DNA of 64,000 nt, from positions 13,236 through 77,235 of the forward strand of contig USBT01000002.1 in assembly GCA_900553025.1 (NCBI GenBank). Reading direction: 5' to 3'. Position numbers and translations under genes: made by a program. Origin of the DNA: an uncultured Eubacteriales bacterium (GTDB lineage: Bacteria > Bacillota > Clostridia > Peptostreptococcales > Anaerovoracaceae). Positions within the stretch are counted from its first letter, which is position 1. Each line of letters begins with the position of its first letter. The notes beneath the pieces were generated by a model that was not told the origin of the DNA, did no database searches, and saw only the letters and a list, made by a program, of their open reading frames with translations. Shown here piece after piece: positions 9,391-18,618 of the stretch.

Positions 9391-9436
9391 AAGCCGGACA
9401 TGCTAATATCAATATATTGTCTGGCTTTTTATTTTG
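9391..9436 (+). terminator. Intrinsic terminator inside the dcw cluster
   Basis: AAGCCGGACA (9391-9400) pairs with TGTCTGGCTT (9418-9427, one G-U), followed by TTTATTTT. It sits between ftsL and the PBP gene, so it should separate or attenuate mraZ-rsmH-ftsL from the downstream murein genes. Confidence 0.75.
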
Positions 9437-9472
9437 TGATTGCGGATGCTATAGTTCAAGAGGATAATTACT

Positions 9473-11464
9473 ATGATTCACATAGAAAAAAATAAAACTG
9501 GAAACATCAGTAAAAACAGGATCGCATTCCTGTTTGTTTGCGTGATGTTAGTTTTGATGTTTCTTGTTTTTCGGCTAGCGTGGGTGCAGGTAATCAATGC
9601 CGATGAATATAGAGATAGGGCTGTAAGACAACAAAAAGGTGATGTGCCAATTGAAGCAAAGCGAGGCACAATATATGACAGAAATGGGAAACCACTGGCT
9701 GCCAGCGTTATGTCATATAATGTTTGGGTGAGGCCGCAGATTGTCAAAAGGGAATATAAAGGGGCTAAGCTCGATGACTTGTCAGAAAAAATTGCGTCTA
9801 TAACGGGAGATGACAAGGAAGATATCTTGGATGTTTTGAACTCCAAGAAATCTCTACTTAATATGAGTAAATATCTTGAAAAAAGTCAGCTTGATAAATT
9901 GAAGGAACTTCAAATCCCTAGTATGCAGGTTGCTGAAGCAAGCAGACGTTCGTATCCAATGGGCGAGTTTGCTTCACATTTACTGGGCAGCGTAAATACT
10001 GATAATCAAGGTAGAAGTGGGCTAGAGCTTGAATATGATAAATATCTTAGTGGTGTAGCTGGCAGATGGATAAGGAGTGGAGATGTCCACGGAGATCCAC
10101 TAACCTTTGGATCTGAATCGTATTTTGAAGCAGAGGATGGTTTGAATGTTGTCACCACAATAGATGAAGTTTTGCAACACTATCTTGAAACATCTATAAA
10201 TAATGGGTATAAAAAATACACTCCTGAGAGCGTTCAAGCTGTTGTTATGGATCCTAAAACTGGAGATGTTCTTGCGATGGCTACAGCACCTGGTTTTGAC
10301 CCAAACAAGCCCTCGCTCCCTTTAGACCCTGAAGAAAAGAAAAAATTTAATAAAATGAGCGACACCGAAAGAGCGGATTATCTCAGCAGATTATGGACAA
10401 ATCCAGTTGTAAGCAGTCTTTATGAACCAGGTTCAACTTTTAAGACCATAACAATATCAGCAGCTCTTGAAGAAGGGCTGTCAACTCCAGATGAGCACTT
10501 TTATTGCGGTGGTTCGGTAAACGTTGCGGATAGAACAATACATTGCTATAACAAAACTGCTCATGGCGACGAAACACTAGAAGAAGCTCTTGCAAATTCT
10601 TGTAATATAGTTATGGTGGCACTGGAACAGAGGCTTGGTGGAGAAAGGTTTTATAAATACTTAGATCTATTTGGAATGACTGAAAAAACAGGAATTGACT
10701 TACCAGGAGAAGCCTATCCTCTCGTGCCTGCACTTGAATCTGTAAGTGAAGTGACAAGATCTAACCTGGCTTTTGGACAGGGAATGGCAGTAACACCAAT
10801 AGAAATGTGTCAAGCTATCTCAGCTATAGGCAATGAAGGTATTTTACTCAAGCCGAGGGTGGTTAAAGAGCTGACAGATAAAAATGGAAAGGTTGTAAAG
10901 AAATTCCCTGTTGAGGTTAAGAAAAAGGCTATATCAAAATCTACTGCCCAAGAAACTATAGCGGCAATGGAGCTTATGGCCCAGAAGAATGGCCGCACAG
11001 TAGTGATTCCAGGCGTTAGGATTGCCGCCAAAACAGGTACCGCTCAAAAGCCAATTAACGGCGTATATTCTGACAAAATATATGGCTCAATGGTATGCTT
11101 GGCGCCAGCAGAAGATCCAAAGCTTGCAATAATCATAATGGTAGATGCTCCTGCGCCTGGTTTGTTCGCTGTTACAACCGCAGGACCTATGATTAAGGAA
11201 TTCTTTGAGAAAGCCTTCCCTTATATGGGAATTGAACCGAAATTAACAGATGAAGAGAAAGAAAAACTCAGCAAAACACAGAAAACCGTTCCTTCAGTTT
11301 CGGGAAAGACTATAAAAGAAGCTAAGGAGATACTTCAAAACGAAGGACTAAATTATAATATTGTGGAGGACCCTGGAGATGATAGTGTGACGGTAAAGAC
11401 ACAGCATCCTATGCCAGGCAACAAAATAAACAACACAGAAAGCGTATATCTATATATAAATTGA
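9473..11464 (+). CDS. Division/sporulation-type class B penicillin-binding protein with PASTA domain
   Basis: 663-residue transpeptidase of the FtsI/PbpB/SpoVD group. It has an N-terminal membrane anchor (about 18-38), the PBP dimerisation domain opening at KRGTIYDRNGKPLA, and a transpeptidase domain with the catalytic triad motifs S321-T-F-K324, S376-C-N378 and K520-T-G-T. One PASTA domain closes the protein (about 604-663). It crosslinks peptidoglycan at the septum as partner of FtsW (encoded at 15.5 kb). The start follows AAGAGGA by nine bases. Whether it is the vegetative PBP or a SpoVD equivalent cannot be told from sequence alone; no second copy occurs in the cluster. Confidence 0.92.
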   Translation: MIHIEKNKTGNISKNRIAFLFVCVMLVLMFLVFRLAWVQVINADEYRDRAVRQQKGDVPIEAKRGTIYDRNGKPLAASVMSYNVWVRPQIVKREYKGAKLDDLSEKIASITGDDKEDILDVLNSKKSLLNMSKYLEKSQLDKLKELQIPSMQVAEASRRSYPMGEFASHLLGSVNTDNQGRSGLELEYDKYLSGVAGRWIRSGDVHGDPLTFGSESYFEAEDGLNVVTTIDEVLQHYLETSINNGYKKYTPESVQAVVMDPKTGDVLAMATAPGFDPNKPSLPLDPEEKKKFNKMSDTERADYLSRLWTNPVVSSLYEPGSTFKTITISAALEEGLSTPDEHFYCGGSVNVADRTIHCYNKTAHGDETLEEALANSCNIVMVALEQRLGGERFYKYLDLFGMTEKTGIDLPGEAYPLVPALESVSEVTRSNLAFGQGMAVTPIEMCQAISAIGNEGILLKPRVVKELTDKNGKVVKKFPVEVKKKAISKSTAQETIAAMELMAQKNGRTVVIPGVRIAAKTGTAQKPINGVYSDKIYGSMVCLAPAEDPKLAIIIMVDAPAPGLFAVTTAGPMIKEFFEKAFPYMGIEPKLTDEEKEKLSKTQKTVPSVSGKTIKEAKEILQNEGLNYNIVEDPGDDSVTVKTQHPMPGNKINNTESVYLYIN

Positions 11465-11502
11465 CCAAGCTATAATTGATGTGTAAAGTATATGGAGAAA
11501 AA

Positions 11503-12954
11503 ATGAAATTTAATATCCAAGAATGCAGCAAAGCTATGAATGCTCAAATATACACCTCGGACGGACCTGAAGGATTTGAAAAAGTGTTCATAGATTCAAG
11601 AGAGTTGATTAATTTTCAAAATGAATCAAATAATCAGGAGAGTATAGCCTTTTTTGCTATTGTTGGAGAAACCCACGATGCACATAAATTTGTTGAAGAA
11701 GTCGTAGAAGGCGGCTGTCAAACAGTATTTCTCAGTAATCAAAAAGTTGCAGAAAAAGCTTCTCTATATGCTAGGAAAATATCAAAAAATATTAACGTTA
11801 TTTTGGTTGAAGATACAACAGAAGCTCTTTCAAATTTAGCTGAATATCATCTAAATAGAATTAATCCAAAAAAAATTGCAATAACTGGTAGCATGGGAAA
11901 AACGACTACCAGAGATATGGTTTACGCAGTTTCTGAAAGCAAATACAAGACTGGCAAACCAATTAAAAACTACAATAGCCTTATAGGGGTAAGCATGACC
12001 GTTCTTGAATATGCTATGGATGTTGAAGTAGCGGTGATTGAAATAGGTATGGAAAGCCTAGGTGAAATTCACAAAATAGTCAAATGGGTAAAACCTGACA
12101 TAAGTATAATAACCTACATAGGGCTTACTCATTTGGAGCAGCTTGGTAGTCAAGAAAACATTTACAAGGCGAAGATGGAAATTACAGACTTTCTTGAGAA
12201 AGATGACCTTCTCATAATCAATCAAGATTCACCTTTGCTCAACAAAAACACTATCGTAGGTCAATACGACATAATATCAGTTGGCAGTTCAGAAGATTGC
12301 GACTATAGAATTTCAGATTGCCACGATTATGGACAAAGAGGAATCGCTTTCAAGCTTGGATTCTTAGAAGACAACAAAACAGTCGATATTGATTTGCCAA
12401 TTCCAGGTGCTCACAACAGATATAATGCGACACTTGCAATAGCTGCAGGAGAAGCCATTGGGATAAAGCCAAAGGATGCTGTGAAGGCGCTTCATAAACT
12501 TAGACGAACAGGCATGAGGCTTGAATTTAAAGACAATGGCGTTATTAGGGTTATGGATGACAGTTACAGTTCATTTCCGGAAGCCGTTAGGAGTGCAATT
12601 GATACACTTGTAAGCACCGAAGCTAGACGCAGAGTAGCAATTCTAGCAGGTATGAATGGATGGGCGGACATCTCAAGAAAGGTACATAGAGATGTCGGTG
12701 AATATGTAGTAGAAAAAAACTTGGATATGCTTATATGTGTTGGACAACATACTGATGATATGGCGTCTGCCGCCTTTCGTAAAGCTAGAGAAGATAACAA
12801 GCAGTGCAAGGTAATTTTTGTGTCGGAGAAAGATATTTTGTTCAAGTTACTTCCATCGCTTATTGAGCCTGAAGATTTGATTCTGGTCAAGGGATCCAGA
12901 ATGTACGCAATGGAGGAAGTTGTAGATAAATTGCTTGGTATTTTCAGCATATAA
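11503..12954 (+). CDS. murF: UDP-N-acetylmuramoyl-tripeptide:D-Ala-D-Ala ligase MurF
   Basis: 483 aa from ATG 11503 (after ATGGAGAA; an upstream in-frame TTG/ATG lacks a ribosome site). Mur ligases join amino acids to the UDP-MurNAc precursor using ATP. Visible are the MurF N-terminal DSR and AFFAIVGETHDAHKF motifs, the ATP loop ITGSMGKTTTRDM (from 127), and the HNRYNATLAIAAGEAI stretch of the central domain. At the usual YNANPxS position the protein reads DDSYSSFPEAVRSA, an unusual variant. MurE, the preceding step, is not encoded in this cluster. Confidence 0.92.
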   Translation: MKFNIQECSKAMNAQIYTSDGPEGFEKVFIDSRELINFQNESNNQESIAFFAIVGETHDAHKFVEEVVEGGCQTVFLSNQKVAEKASLYARKISKNINVILVEDTTEALSNLAEYHLNRINPKKIAITGSMGKTTTRDMVYAVSESKYKTGKPIKNYNSLIGVSMTVLEYAMDVEVAVIEIGMESLGEIHKIVKWVKPDISIITYIGLTHLEQLGSQENIYKAKMEITDFLEKDDLLIINQDSPLLNKNTIVGQYDIISVGSSEDCDYRISDCHDYGQRGIAFKLGFLEDNKTVDIDLPIPGAHNRYNATLAIAAGEAIGIKPKDAVKALHKLRRTGMRLEFKDNGVIRVMDDSYSSFPEAVRSAIDTLVSTEARRRVAILAGMNGWADISRKVHRDVGEYVVEKNLDMLICVGQHTDDMASAAFRKAREDNKQCKVIFVSEKDILFKLLPSLIEPEDLILVKGSRMYAMEEVVDKLLGIFSI

Positions 12955-13020
12955 GTATTATTTAGGAGTTTCGGCATTGAATCAACATAAAAAAAATTAG
13001 AAATGTGAAAGAGGTTTGAT

Positions 13021-13998
13021 ATGTACCAATCATATTCGTTTTATACAATCTGTATAGCGTGTATAGCGTGTGGGGCATTGATGAGTGCAATTTATACGTT
13101 GAGGCTAATCTTAAGGCTAAGGACAGAACAATTCGGGCAATTCATAAGGGAAGATGGCCCAAAGGCTCATCTATCAAAGCAGGGAACACCAACTATGGGT
13201 GGAATCGCAATATTTGTAACTATTGCTCTCTGCTCGTGGATTTTTGCGGAGAATAAGTTGCAATGTTTAATTATGGTTTTAGTTTCCTTCTTATTCGGAA
13301 TGATTGGATTCCTGGACGACTATCTTAAGGTTGCAAAGAAACAAAATTTAGGTCTGAATGCTTGGCAGAAGCTGGCGCTGCAAATTTTATTCGGGATATT
13401 CATCGCGGTGTATATGCTCAAATTTAGTGGTCACGGCTCTGAAATTTGGGTGCCTTTTTATAATGATTTTGTCGATATGGGAGTGCTGTTTGTACCCTTT
13501 GTTGTTTTTATCATGGTAGCTATGGTGAACTCTGTTAATTTAACCGATGGGCTTGACGGGCTTTCGTCAGGGGTTACGACTCTAGTGTGCATATTTTTTG
13601 GCTTTTTAGCAATTAAATTTGACGAGGGGACTACTGCAATATTTGCTTTTGTGACAGCCGGTGCTTGCCTAGGTTTCTTATTTCACAATAGATATCCTGC
13701 GAAAATATTCATGGGCGATACGGGCTCAATGACGCTTGGCGGTGCTGTTGCTGTTATGGCTATAATGATGAGGGCAGAACTATTCCTTCCTATAGCGGGA
13801 TTGATTTACGTGCTTGAGGCTTTGTCCGTTATAATTCAGGTTGGATCGTATAAACTGAGAAAAAAGAGAGTTTTCAGGATGGCACCTATACATCATCACT
13901 TCGAGCTGGGGGGGATGAAAGAATACAATGTTGTTTACATGTTTTGGGCGATTACGGGTGTGGCATGCATTATAGCATATTGCAGCACACTGATATAG
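13021..13998 (+). CDS. mraY: Phospho-N-acetylmuramoyl-pentapeptide transferase MraY
   Basis: 325-residue polytopic enzyme making lipid I from UDP-MurNAc-pentapeptide and undecaprenyl phosphate at the inner face of the membrane. About ten transmembrane helices alternate with the family motifs: GTPTMGGIAI, FLDDYLKVAKK (the Mg-binding DDxxK), NLTDGLDGLSSG, FMGDTGSM and APIHHHFE. Length is normal. The ATG follows GAAAGAGG. Lies between murF and murD as in most dcw clusters. Confidence 0.97.
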   Translation: MYQSYSFYTICIACIACGALMSAIYTLRLILRLRTEQFGQFIREDGPKAHLSKQGTPTMGGIAIFVTIALCSWIFAENKLQCLIMVLVSFLFGMIGFLDDYLKVAKKQNLGLNAWQKLALQILFGIFIAVYMLKFSGHGSEIWVPFYNDFVDMGVLFVPFVVFIMVAMVNSVNLTDGLDGLSSGVTTLVCIFFGFLAIKFDEGTTAIFAFVTAGACLGFLFHNRYPAKIFMGDTGSMTLGGAVAVMAIMMRAELFLPIAGLIYVLEALSVIIQVGSYKLRKKRVFRMAPIHHHFELGGMKEYNVVYMFWAITGVACIIAYCSTLI

Positions 13999-14060
13999 AT
14001 TTAAACTGATAGATTGAGAGAAATACTGACGAAGTAAAATTGGCCGTTAGGAGGCTAAAT

Positions 14061-15449
14061 ATGAATAGTAATACAGATATATATAGATTCAATCTGAAAG
14101 AAAAGAAAATTCTAGTTGTTGGGCTTGGCAGAAGTGGAATTGCGGCATCGCAGGTGCTTTGCCATCTTGGAGCAAGGGTATGGGTTCAAGACAACAAAAT
14201 AGCTGACCAGATAGATGGACAACTGCTTTCTTTTTTTAAAAATTCAGGGGTTGGAATGTATCTTGGAGTAGAACCTCCATTAGATGAGATTTATGATTTT
14301 ATTGTGGTAAGTCCAGGTGTGGACCCAAATCTCCCGTGGATTTCGAGATTAAAAGATAATGGATGTGAAGTCATAGGTGAACTGGAACTTGCATATAGAA
14401 TGAGCAATGCCCATTTTGTTGTAATCACAGGGACTAATGGTAAAACTACAACTACCACTCTTACTGGTGAAATTTTTCGAAAGGCCGGGATGAAAACGCA
14501 TGTTGTTGGAAACATCGGGACCGCGGTTATAACTGAATCTACAGAAGCTTCTGAAGATGACTGGATGATAACTGAGGCTTCGAGTTTTCAACTTGAAACA
14601 ACGGTGGACTTCAAACCTCATGTTGCAGCTCTTTTGAATTTGACACCTGACCACCTTAATAGACACAAAACAATGGAAACTTATGGCAAGGCGAAGGCCA
14701 AAGCTTTTCAGAATCAGACAAAGGATGATTTTGCTGTTGTCAATGCTGACGATGAAACCTGTGTGAAGCTGGCAAGAGAATATGCGGGTCATCTTGTGCT
14801 TTTTAGCAGTAGACACACCGATGGTGTCAACTGTTTTGTTGAGAATGAATGGATTAAGATACAGAATTTATCTGATGAAATTATCGAAGTAATGCCTGTT
14901 GAGGAAATAAAACTGGTTGGAACACATAATCTTGAAAACGTCCTTGCGTCAATTGCAATTGCATATTTCTCAGGAATAGATATATCTGATATAAGATCTG
15001 CGATTGAAGCATTTAAGGGTGTTGAGCATAGAATGGAACCTGTTGGCGTGATTGACGGTGTTCATTATTATAATGATTCCAAGGGAACCAACACGGATGC
15101 TACTATTACAGCACTGAGGGCACTTTCAGGGAATATTATATTAATTGCTGGTGGAGATGCAAAGGGACAGGACTTTTCGTCCTTAGCTAGGGAGTTTAAA
15201 GATAAGGTCAAGGCACTTGTGCTACTAGGTCGAGATAGAGAGGATATTGCAAAGGCTGCCAGGGCCATAGGGTTTGACAAAATATATGAAGAGAAAACGA
15301 TGAAGGACTGTGTTTTTAAAGCGGCTTCGCTAGCACGCGACGGAGATAATGTACTACTTTCGCCTGCGTGCGCTAGTTGGGATATGTATGATAATTTTGA
15401 ACAAAGAGGAAATGACTTTAAGTCCTGGGTTGATGCTATGCAGAAATAG
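14061..15449 (+). CDS. murD: UDP-N-acetylmuramoyl-L-alanine:D-glutamate ligase MurD
   Basis: 462 aa from ATG 14061, six bases after TAGGAGGC (an upstream in-frame TTG at 14040 is less likely). It adds D-glutamate to UDP-MurNAc-L-Ala. The N-terminal nucleotide-binding domain begins LVVGLGRSGIA; the ATP loop ITGTNGKTTT is at about 122-131; LLNLTPDHLNRH and the C-terminal EHRMEPVGVIDGVHYYNDSK and LSPACASWDMYDNFEQRG motifs are characteristic of MurD. Twelve bases separate it from ftsW. Confidence 0.97.
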   Translation: MNSNTDIYRFNLKEKKILVVGLGRSGIAASQVLCHLGARVWVQDNKIADQIDGQLLSFFKNSGVGMYLGVEPPLDEIYDFIVVSPGVDPNLPWISRLKDNGCEVIGELELAYRMSNAHFVVITGTNGKTTTTTLTGEIFRKAGMKTHVVGNIGTAVITESTEASEDDWMITEASSFQLETTVDFKPHVAALLNLTPDHLNRHKTMETYGKAKAKAFQNQTKDDFAVVNADDETCVKLAREYAGHLVLFSSRHTDGVNCFVENEWIKIQNLSDEIIEVMPVEEIKLVGTHNLENVLASIAIAYFSGIDISDIRSAIEAFKGVEHRMEPVGVIDGVHYYNDSKGTNTDATITALRALSGNIILIAGGDAKGQDFSSLAREFKDKVKALVLLGRDREDIAKAARAIGFDKIYEEKTMKDCVFKAASLARDGDNVLLSPACASWDMYDNFEQRGNDFKSWVDAMQK

Positions 15450-15461
15450 TATGAGGGGAAT

Positions 15462-16616
15462 ATGGGAAGAACCAAACTGTTTATCACAAAAAGAATAGGA
15501 CCAATGGATTTTCCATTGATGATTACCACTTTGCTTCTTGTGCTTATTGGAGTAGTGGCTGTTTTTAGTGCGAGCTTTTATAGTTCAATAAGTGAATCTG
15601 GATCGCCATATGGATTTGCGATAAAACAGGTAGTTTTTGCTATTATTGGGCTAATCTGTATGATTTTGTCAACCAAAATGAACTATCACGTTTGGAGAAC
15701 TTTTTCTATACCTATACTAGGCATTAGTTTCTTCCTTTTGTTTATTGTTATTGCTGGCGTAGGTAGCACTGTCAACGGTGCGACAAGATGGATTAGAATT
15801 TTTGGCTTTTCCTTGATGCCAGGTGAAATCAGTAAATTCAGCATGATTATAGCAACAGCGGCATATGTATCTGCAAAGCCGAGCAGAGTCAATACTGTGA
15901 AGGGTCTTTCGCCTATTATCATATGCCTAGGGCTCGCTTGTTATTTAATAATGAAGCAACCGAGCCTCTCTATTGCAGCGACTCTTGCTGTTATCGTAAT
16001 GTTCATGTTAATAGTGGCGGGTCTTAATAGGGTGTTTTTAATCGGAGGTGGAGCGCTTTTTGCTGTCGCACTTATTTTTGCTATAATTGGAGATAGAGAT
16101 GGGTATAGGTTCGCTAGGGTAACAGGCTTTTTACACCCATTTAAGGATGCGTCTGGTGATTCGTTTCAGGTGGTTCAATCGCTAATGGCATTAGGAAGCG
16201 GTGGAATCTTCGGTGTTGGAATAGGGAAAAGCATACAAAAAACGATGTATCTACCCGAACCACATAATGACTTTATCATGGCAATAATAGGTGAAGAGGT
16301 TGGATTTGTGGGCTTGCTGGTTGTCATAATTCTTTATGTAATCTTAATATGGAGAGGGGTTATTATTGCAATTAATGCGCCAGATTTATTTGGGACTTTG
16401 CTTGCAACTGGGATTGTATCAATGGTATCTACACAGGTTGTATTTAATATAGGCGTTGTAACTTCTAGTTTACCAGCCACAGGGGTTGCTATGCCTTACA
16501 TAAGCTACGGCGGAAACGCATTGATAATTTTTATGACGTGTTCGGGAATACTTTTGAACATATCTAAAAAAAGAACTATAGAGAGAAATTATACAGTCGA
16601 AAAATACATTGTTTAG
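15462..16616 (+). CDS. ftsW: FtsW/SpoVE-type lipid II glycosyltransferase
   Basis: 384-residue SEDS protein with about ten transmembrane helices. Motifs include NGATRWIR, the LMPGEISKF stretch and the C-terminal PEPHNDFIMAIIGEE and GVAMPYISYGG segments that line the SEDS cavity. It polymerises lipid II into glycan strands at the septum with the class B PBP at 9.5 kb. The position between murD and murG marks it as the FtsW/SpoVE member rather than RodA, whose own gene is at 56.6 kb. The ATG follows TGAGGGGAAT. Confidence 0.92.
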   Translation: MGRTKLFITKRIGPMDFPLMITTLLLVLIGVVAVFSASFYSSISESGSPYGFAIKQVVFAIIGLICMILSTKMNYHVWRTFSIPILGISFFLLFIVIAGVGSTVNGATRWIRIFGFSLMPGEISKFSMIIATAAYVSAKPSRVNTVKGLSPIIICLGLACYLIMKQPSLSIAATLAVIVMFMLIVAGLNRVFLIGGGALFAVALIFAIIGDRDGYRFARVTGFLHPFKDASGDSFQVVQSLMALGSGGIFGVGIGKSIQKTMYLPEPHNDFIMAIIGEEVGFVGLLVVIILYVILIWRGVIIAINAPDLFGTLLATGIVSMVSTQVVFNIGVVTSSLPATGVAMPYISYGGNALIIFMTCSGILLNISKKRTIERNYTVEKYIV

Positions 16617-16698
16617 TAAAAAGTTAAGTAAAAATGACTTTTGTAAATTGTGATTATTTATTAGAGTTTAGAAATTAGAATTGTGTGGAGCAATACGT

Positions 16699-17796
16699 AT
16701 GAGAGCTATAATTAGCGGAGGCGGTTCAGGTGGACACATTTTCCCTGCACTTGCAATAGCTGACAAAATAATGGAAAAAGATCCCGCTTCTGACATCCTT
16801 TATATAGGCATGAATATGACGATGGAAGGGAAAATAGTTCCAGAGCACGGATATAAGTTTGAACAAATTCCAGGAAGGTGGTTTGAAAAGAGCCCACTCG
16901 GGATGCTTAAATTGAGCTATGCTGTTTTGAAAGGCATTACAAAGAGTCGCAAGATTATAAGAAAGTTTGAACCAGATTGCGTTATAGGAACAGGTGGGTA
17001 TGTATCCTTTCCAGTTATAATAGCTTCAAGACTGGAGAAGGTTCCATGCTATATACATGAACAAAATGCATTTCCAGGTTCTGCAAACAGAAATCTAGAA
17101 AGGTTTGTCAACAAAGTTTTTTTAGCATATCCTGAAGCGACATCGTATTTTAAACAACCACAAAAGCATGTTTATACTGGAAACCCTGTAAGAAAAGAAT
17201 TTTTTACGATTGATAAAGAAAAAGCGCGTAAGAGCCTTGGTATAGATAAAGATAGTTTTCATATTCTGATGATGGGAGGAAGTCTTGGCGCTAGAGCAAT
17301 AAATCTTCTAGCGAAAGGAATAATAGATTGGATTAAGGATGAATCTGAATACAGTCTATCGTTCATAACAGGAAGTGGAAACTACGAAGAAATTAAAAAA
17401 GAACTTTCTGAAAAAGGGCTTTTAGAAAATGAACGAATCAGTATTATGGGGTTTTCTGATCATATGCCTGAACTCATTTCAGCGGCAGATTTAATAATAT
17501 GCAGAGCTGGAGCATTAAGCATGAGTGAGATAAATGTTGCAGGTAGACCGTCAATATTGATACCTTTCCCTTGGGCTACTGATAACCATCAGTATTATAA
17601 CGCAAAGTCTGTTGCTGATCGAGGAGGGGCTATTCTAATAGAAGAAAAAGATATTGACATTGAGGAAATTATAGATATTATAATAAGATACAAAAATAAT
17701 CCTGAAGAATTGAGCAAAATGGCAGATTTAAGTTTGAGCTGCAGTTCAGGAGATGCTACGGAGAAGATATGGGATCATATAGCGAAGAGGCAATAA
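16699..17796 (+). CDS. murG: Lipid II synthase MurG (GlcNAc transferase)
   Basis: 365 aa from ATG 16699 (ribosome site TGTGGAG; the in-frame TTG at 16681 is weaker). It transfers GlcNAc from UDP-GlcNAc to lipid I at the cytoplasmic membrane face. The glycine-rich loop SGGGSGGHIFPALA opens the N-terminal domain, followed by GTGGYVSFPV, HEQNAFPGSANR, the second Gly-rich loop MMGGSLGARAIN and the donor-site stretch ICRAGALSMSEI. Its last 28 bases overlap ftsQ, suggesting translational coupling. Confidence 0.97.
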   Translation: MRAIISGGGSGGHIFPALAIADKIMEKDPASDILYIGMNMTMEGKIVPEHGYKFEQIPGRWFEKSPLGMLKLSYAVLKGITKSRKIIRKFEPDCVIGTGGYVSFPVIIASRLEKVPCYIHEQNAFPGSANRNLERFVNKVFLAYPEATSYFKQPQKHVYTGNPVRKEFFTIDKEKARKSLGIDKDSFHILMMGGSLGARAINLLAKGIIDWIKDESEYSLSFITGSGNYEEIKKELSEKGLLENERISIMGFSDHMPELISAADLIICRAGALSMSEINVAGRPSILIPFPWATDNHQYYNAKSVADRGGAILIEEKDIDIEEIIDIIIRYKNNPEELSKMADLSLSCSSGDATEKIWDHIAKRQ

Positions 17797-18557
17797 AGGT
17801 CCTTGAAAGCACCAATGTGGTGAAAAAGGAAGTCAAGAGGAAACATCCATTTAGAAATTTTCTTATTTTTGTATGTATATCTGGGATTATTATATACCTA
17901 ATGAGTACATCCATTTTTGATATAAAGACAATTAGAGTAAGGGGAAATCATTATTATTCTGAAAAACAGGTGATTACTTTGTCGGATGCACAGACGGGTG
18001 TTAATATCTTTTGGGGTGCTGGTGATAGCAAGATAAAGAATAGACTTAAGAAAGATCCATATTTTGATAATGTTTCAATCAGAAGGAGGCTCCCTTCAAC
18101 TCTTGTAATAAAGGTTGAGGAAAGAAAGCAGATTGCAGCTGTTGAGTATGGAGATAAGTATGTTGTGATAGATCCAAAAGGTGTGGTACTTAGGACAGGC
18201 AAAATAGATCCGAAGCTTACTTTGATTTCAGGTCTAAAAATAAGAGAAATGAAAAAAGGACAGGGGCTCAAGGTTAAACAGTCTAAAAGCTTTGAAAAAA
18301 CGCTTAAGATGCTAGAAGCAATGGAAAAGGGCGATATATTTTTCAAAAAAACAACATTTGAGGAAGGTCAGAATGCAAATATAAGAGCGTATATTCTGGA
18401 TAATCTTGTAGTAAGAGGAAAACCAGCGTACGTTATGAAAAGACTAAATTCCGGAGATTTACAAAAGGTTGTTAATAATTTGGTCAAAAATGGGAATGCT
18501 AGGGGAACAATATACATAGATGAAAACAATTTTATTACTTTTTCTCCGGATATATAG
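17769..18557 (+). CDS. ftsQ: Cell division protein FtsQ/DivIB
   Basis: 262-residue bitopic protein: a cytoplasmic basic N-terminus of about 34 residues, one transmembrane helix (about 35-53), then the POTRA domain beginning FDIKTIRVRGNHYYSEKQV and the FtsQ/DivIB beta domain with RRRLPSTLVIKVEERK. It stabilises the FtsL-DivIC subcomplex that activates septal synthesis. It begins inside the end of murG (28-base overlap), preceded by GGAG at a good distance. ftsZ follows directly; no ftsA lies between. Confidence 0.9.
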   Translation: MGSYSEEAIKVLESTNVVKKEVKRKHPFRNFLIFVCISGIIIYLMSTSIFDIKTIRVRGNHYYSEKQVITLSDAQTGVNIFWGAGDSKIKNRLKKDPYFDNVSIRRRLPSTLVIKVEERKQIAAVEYGDKYVVIDPKGVVLRTGKIDPKLTLISGLKIREMKKGQGLKVKQSKSFEKTLKMLEAMEKGDIFFKKTTFEEGQNANIRAYILDNLVVRGKPAYVMKRLNSGDLQKVVNNLVKNGNARGTIYIDENNFITFSPDI

Positions 18558-18618
18558 TGCAAAATTTCAATTATTATGATAAAATATCCATAATATGGTG
18601 CGATAAGGAGGAGCATAT

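Noticed and set aside
14349..14816. A 155-codon antisense frame in murD
   Set aside because: Lies wholly inside a well-supported murD and has no family resemblance.
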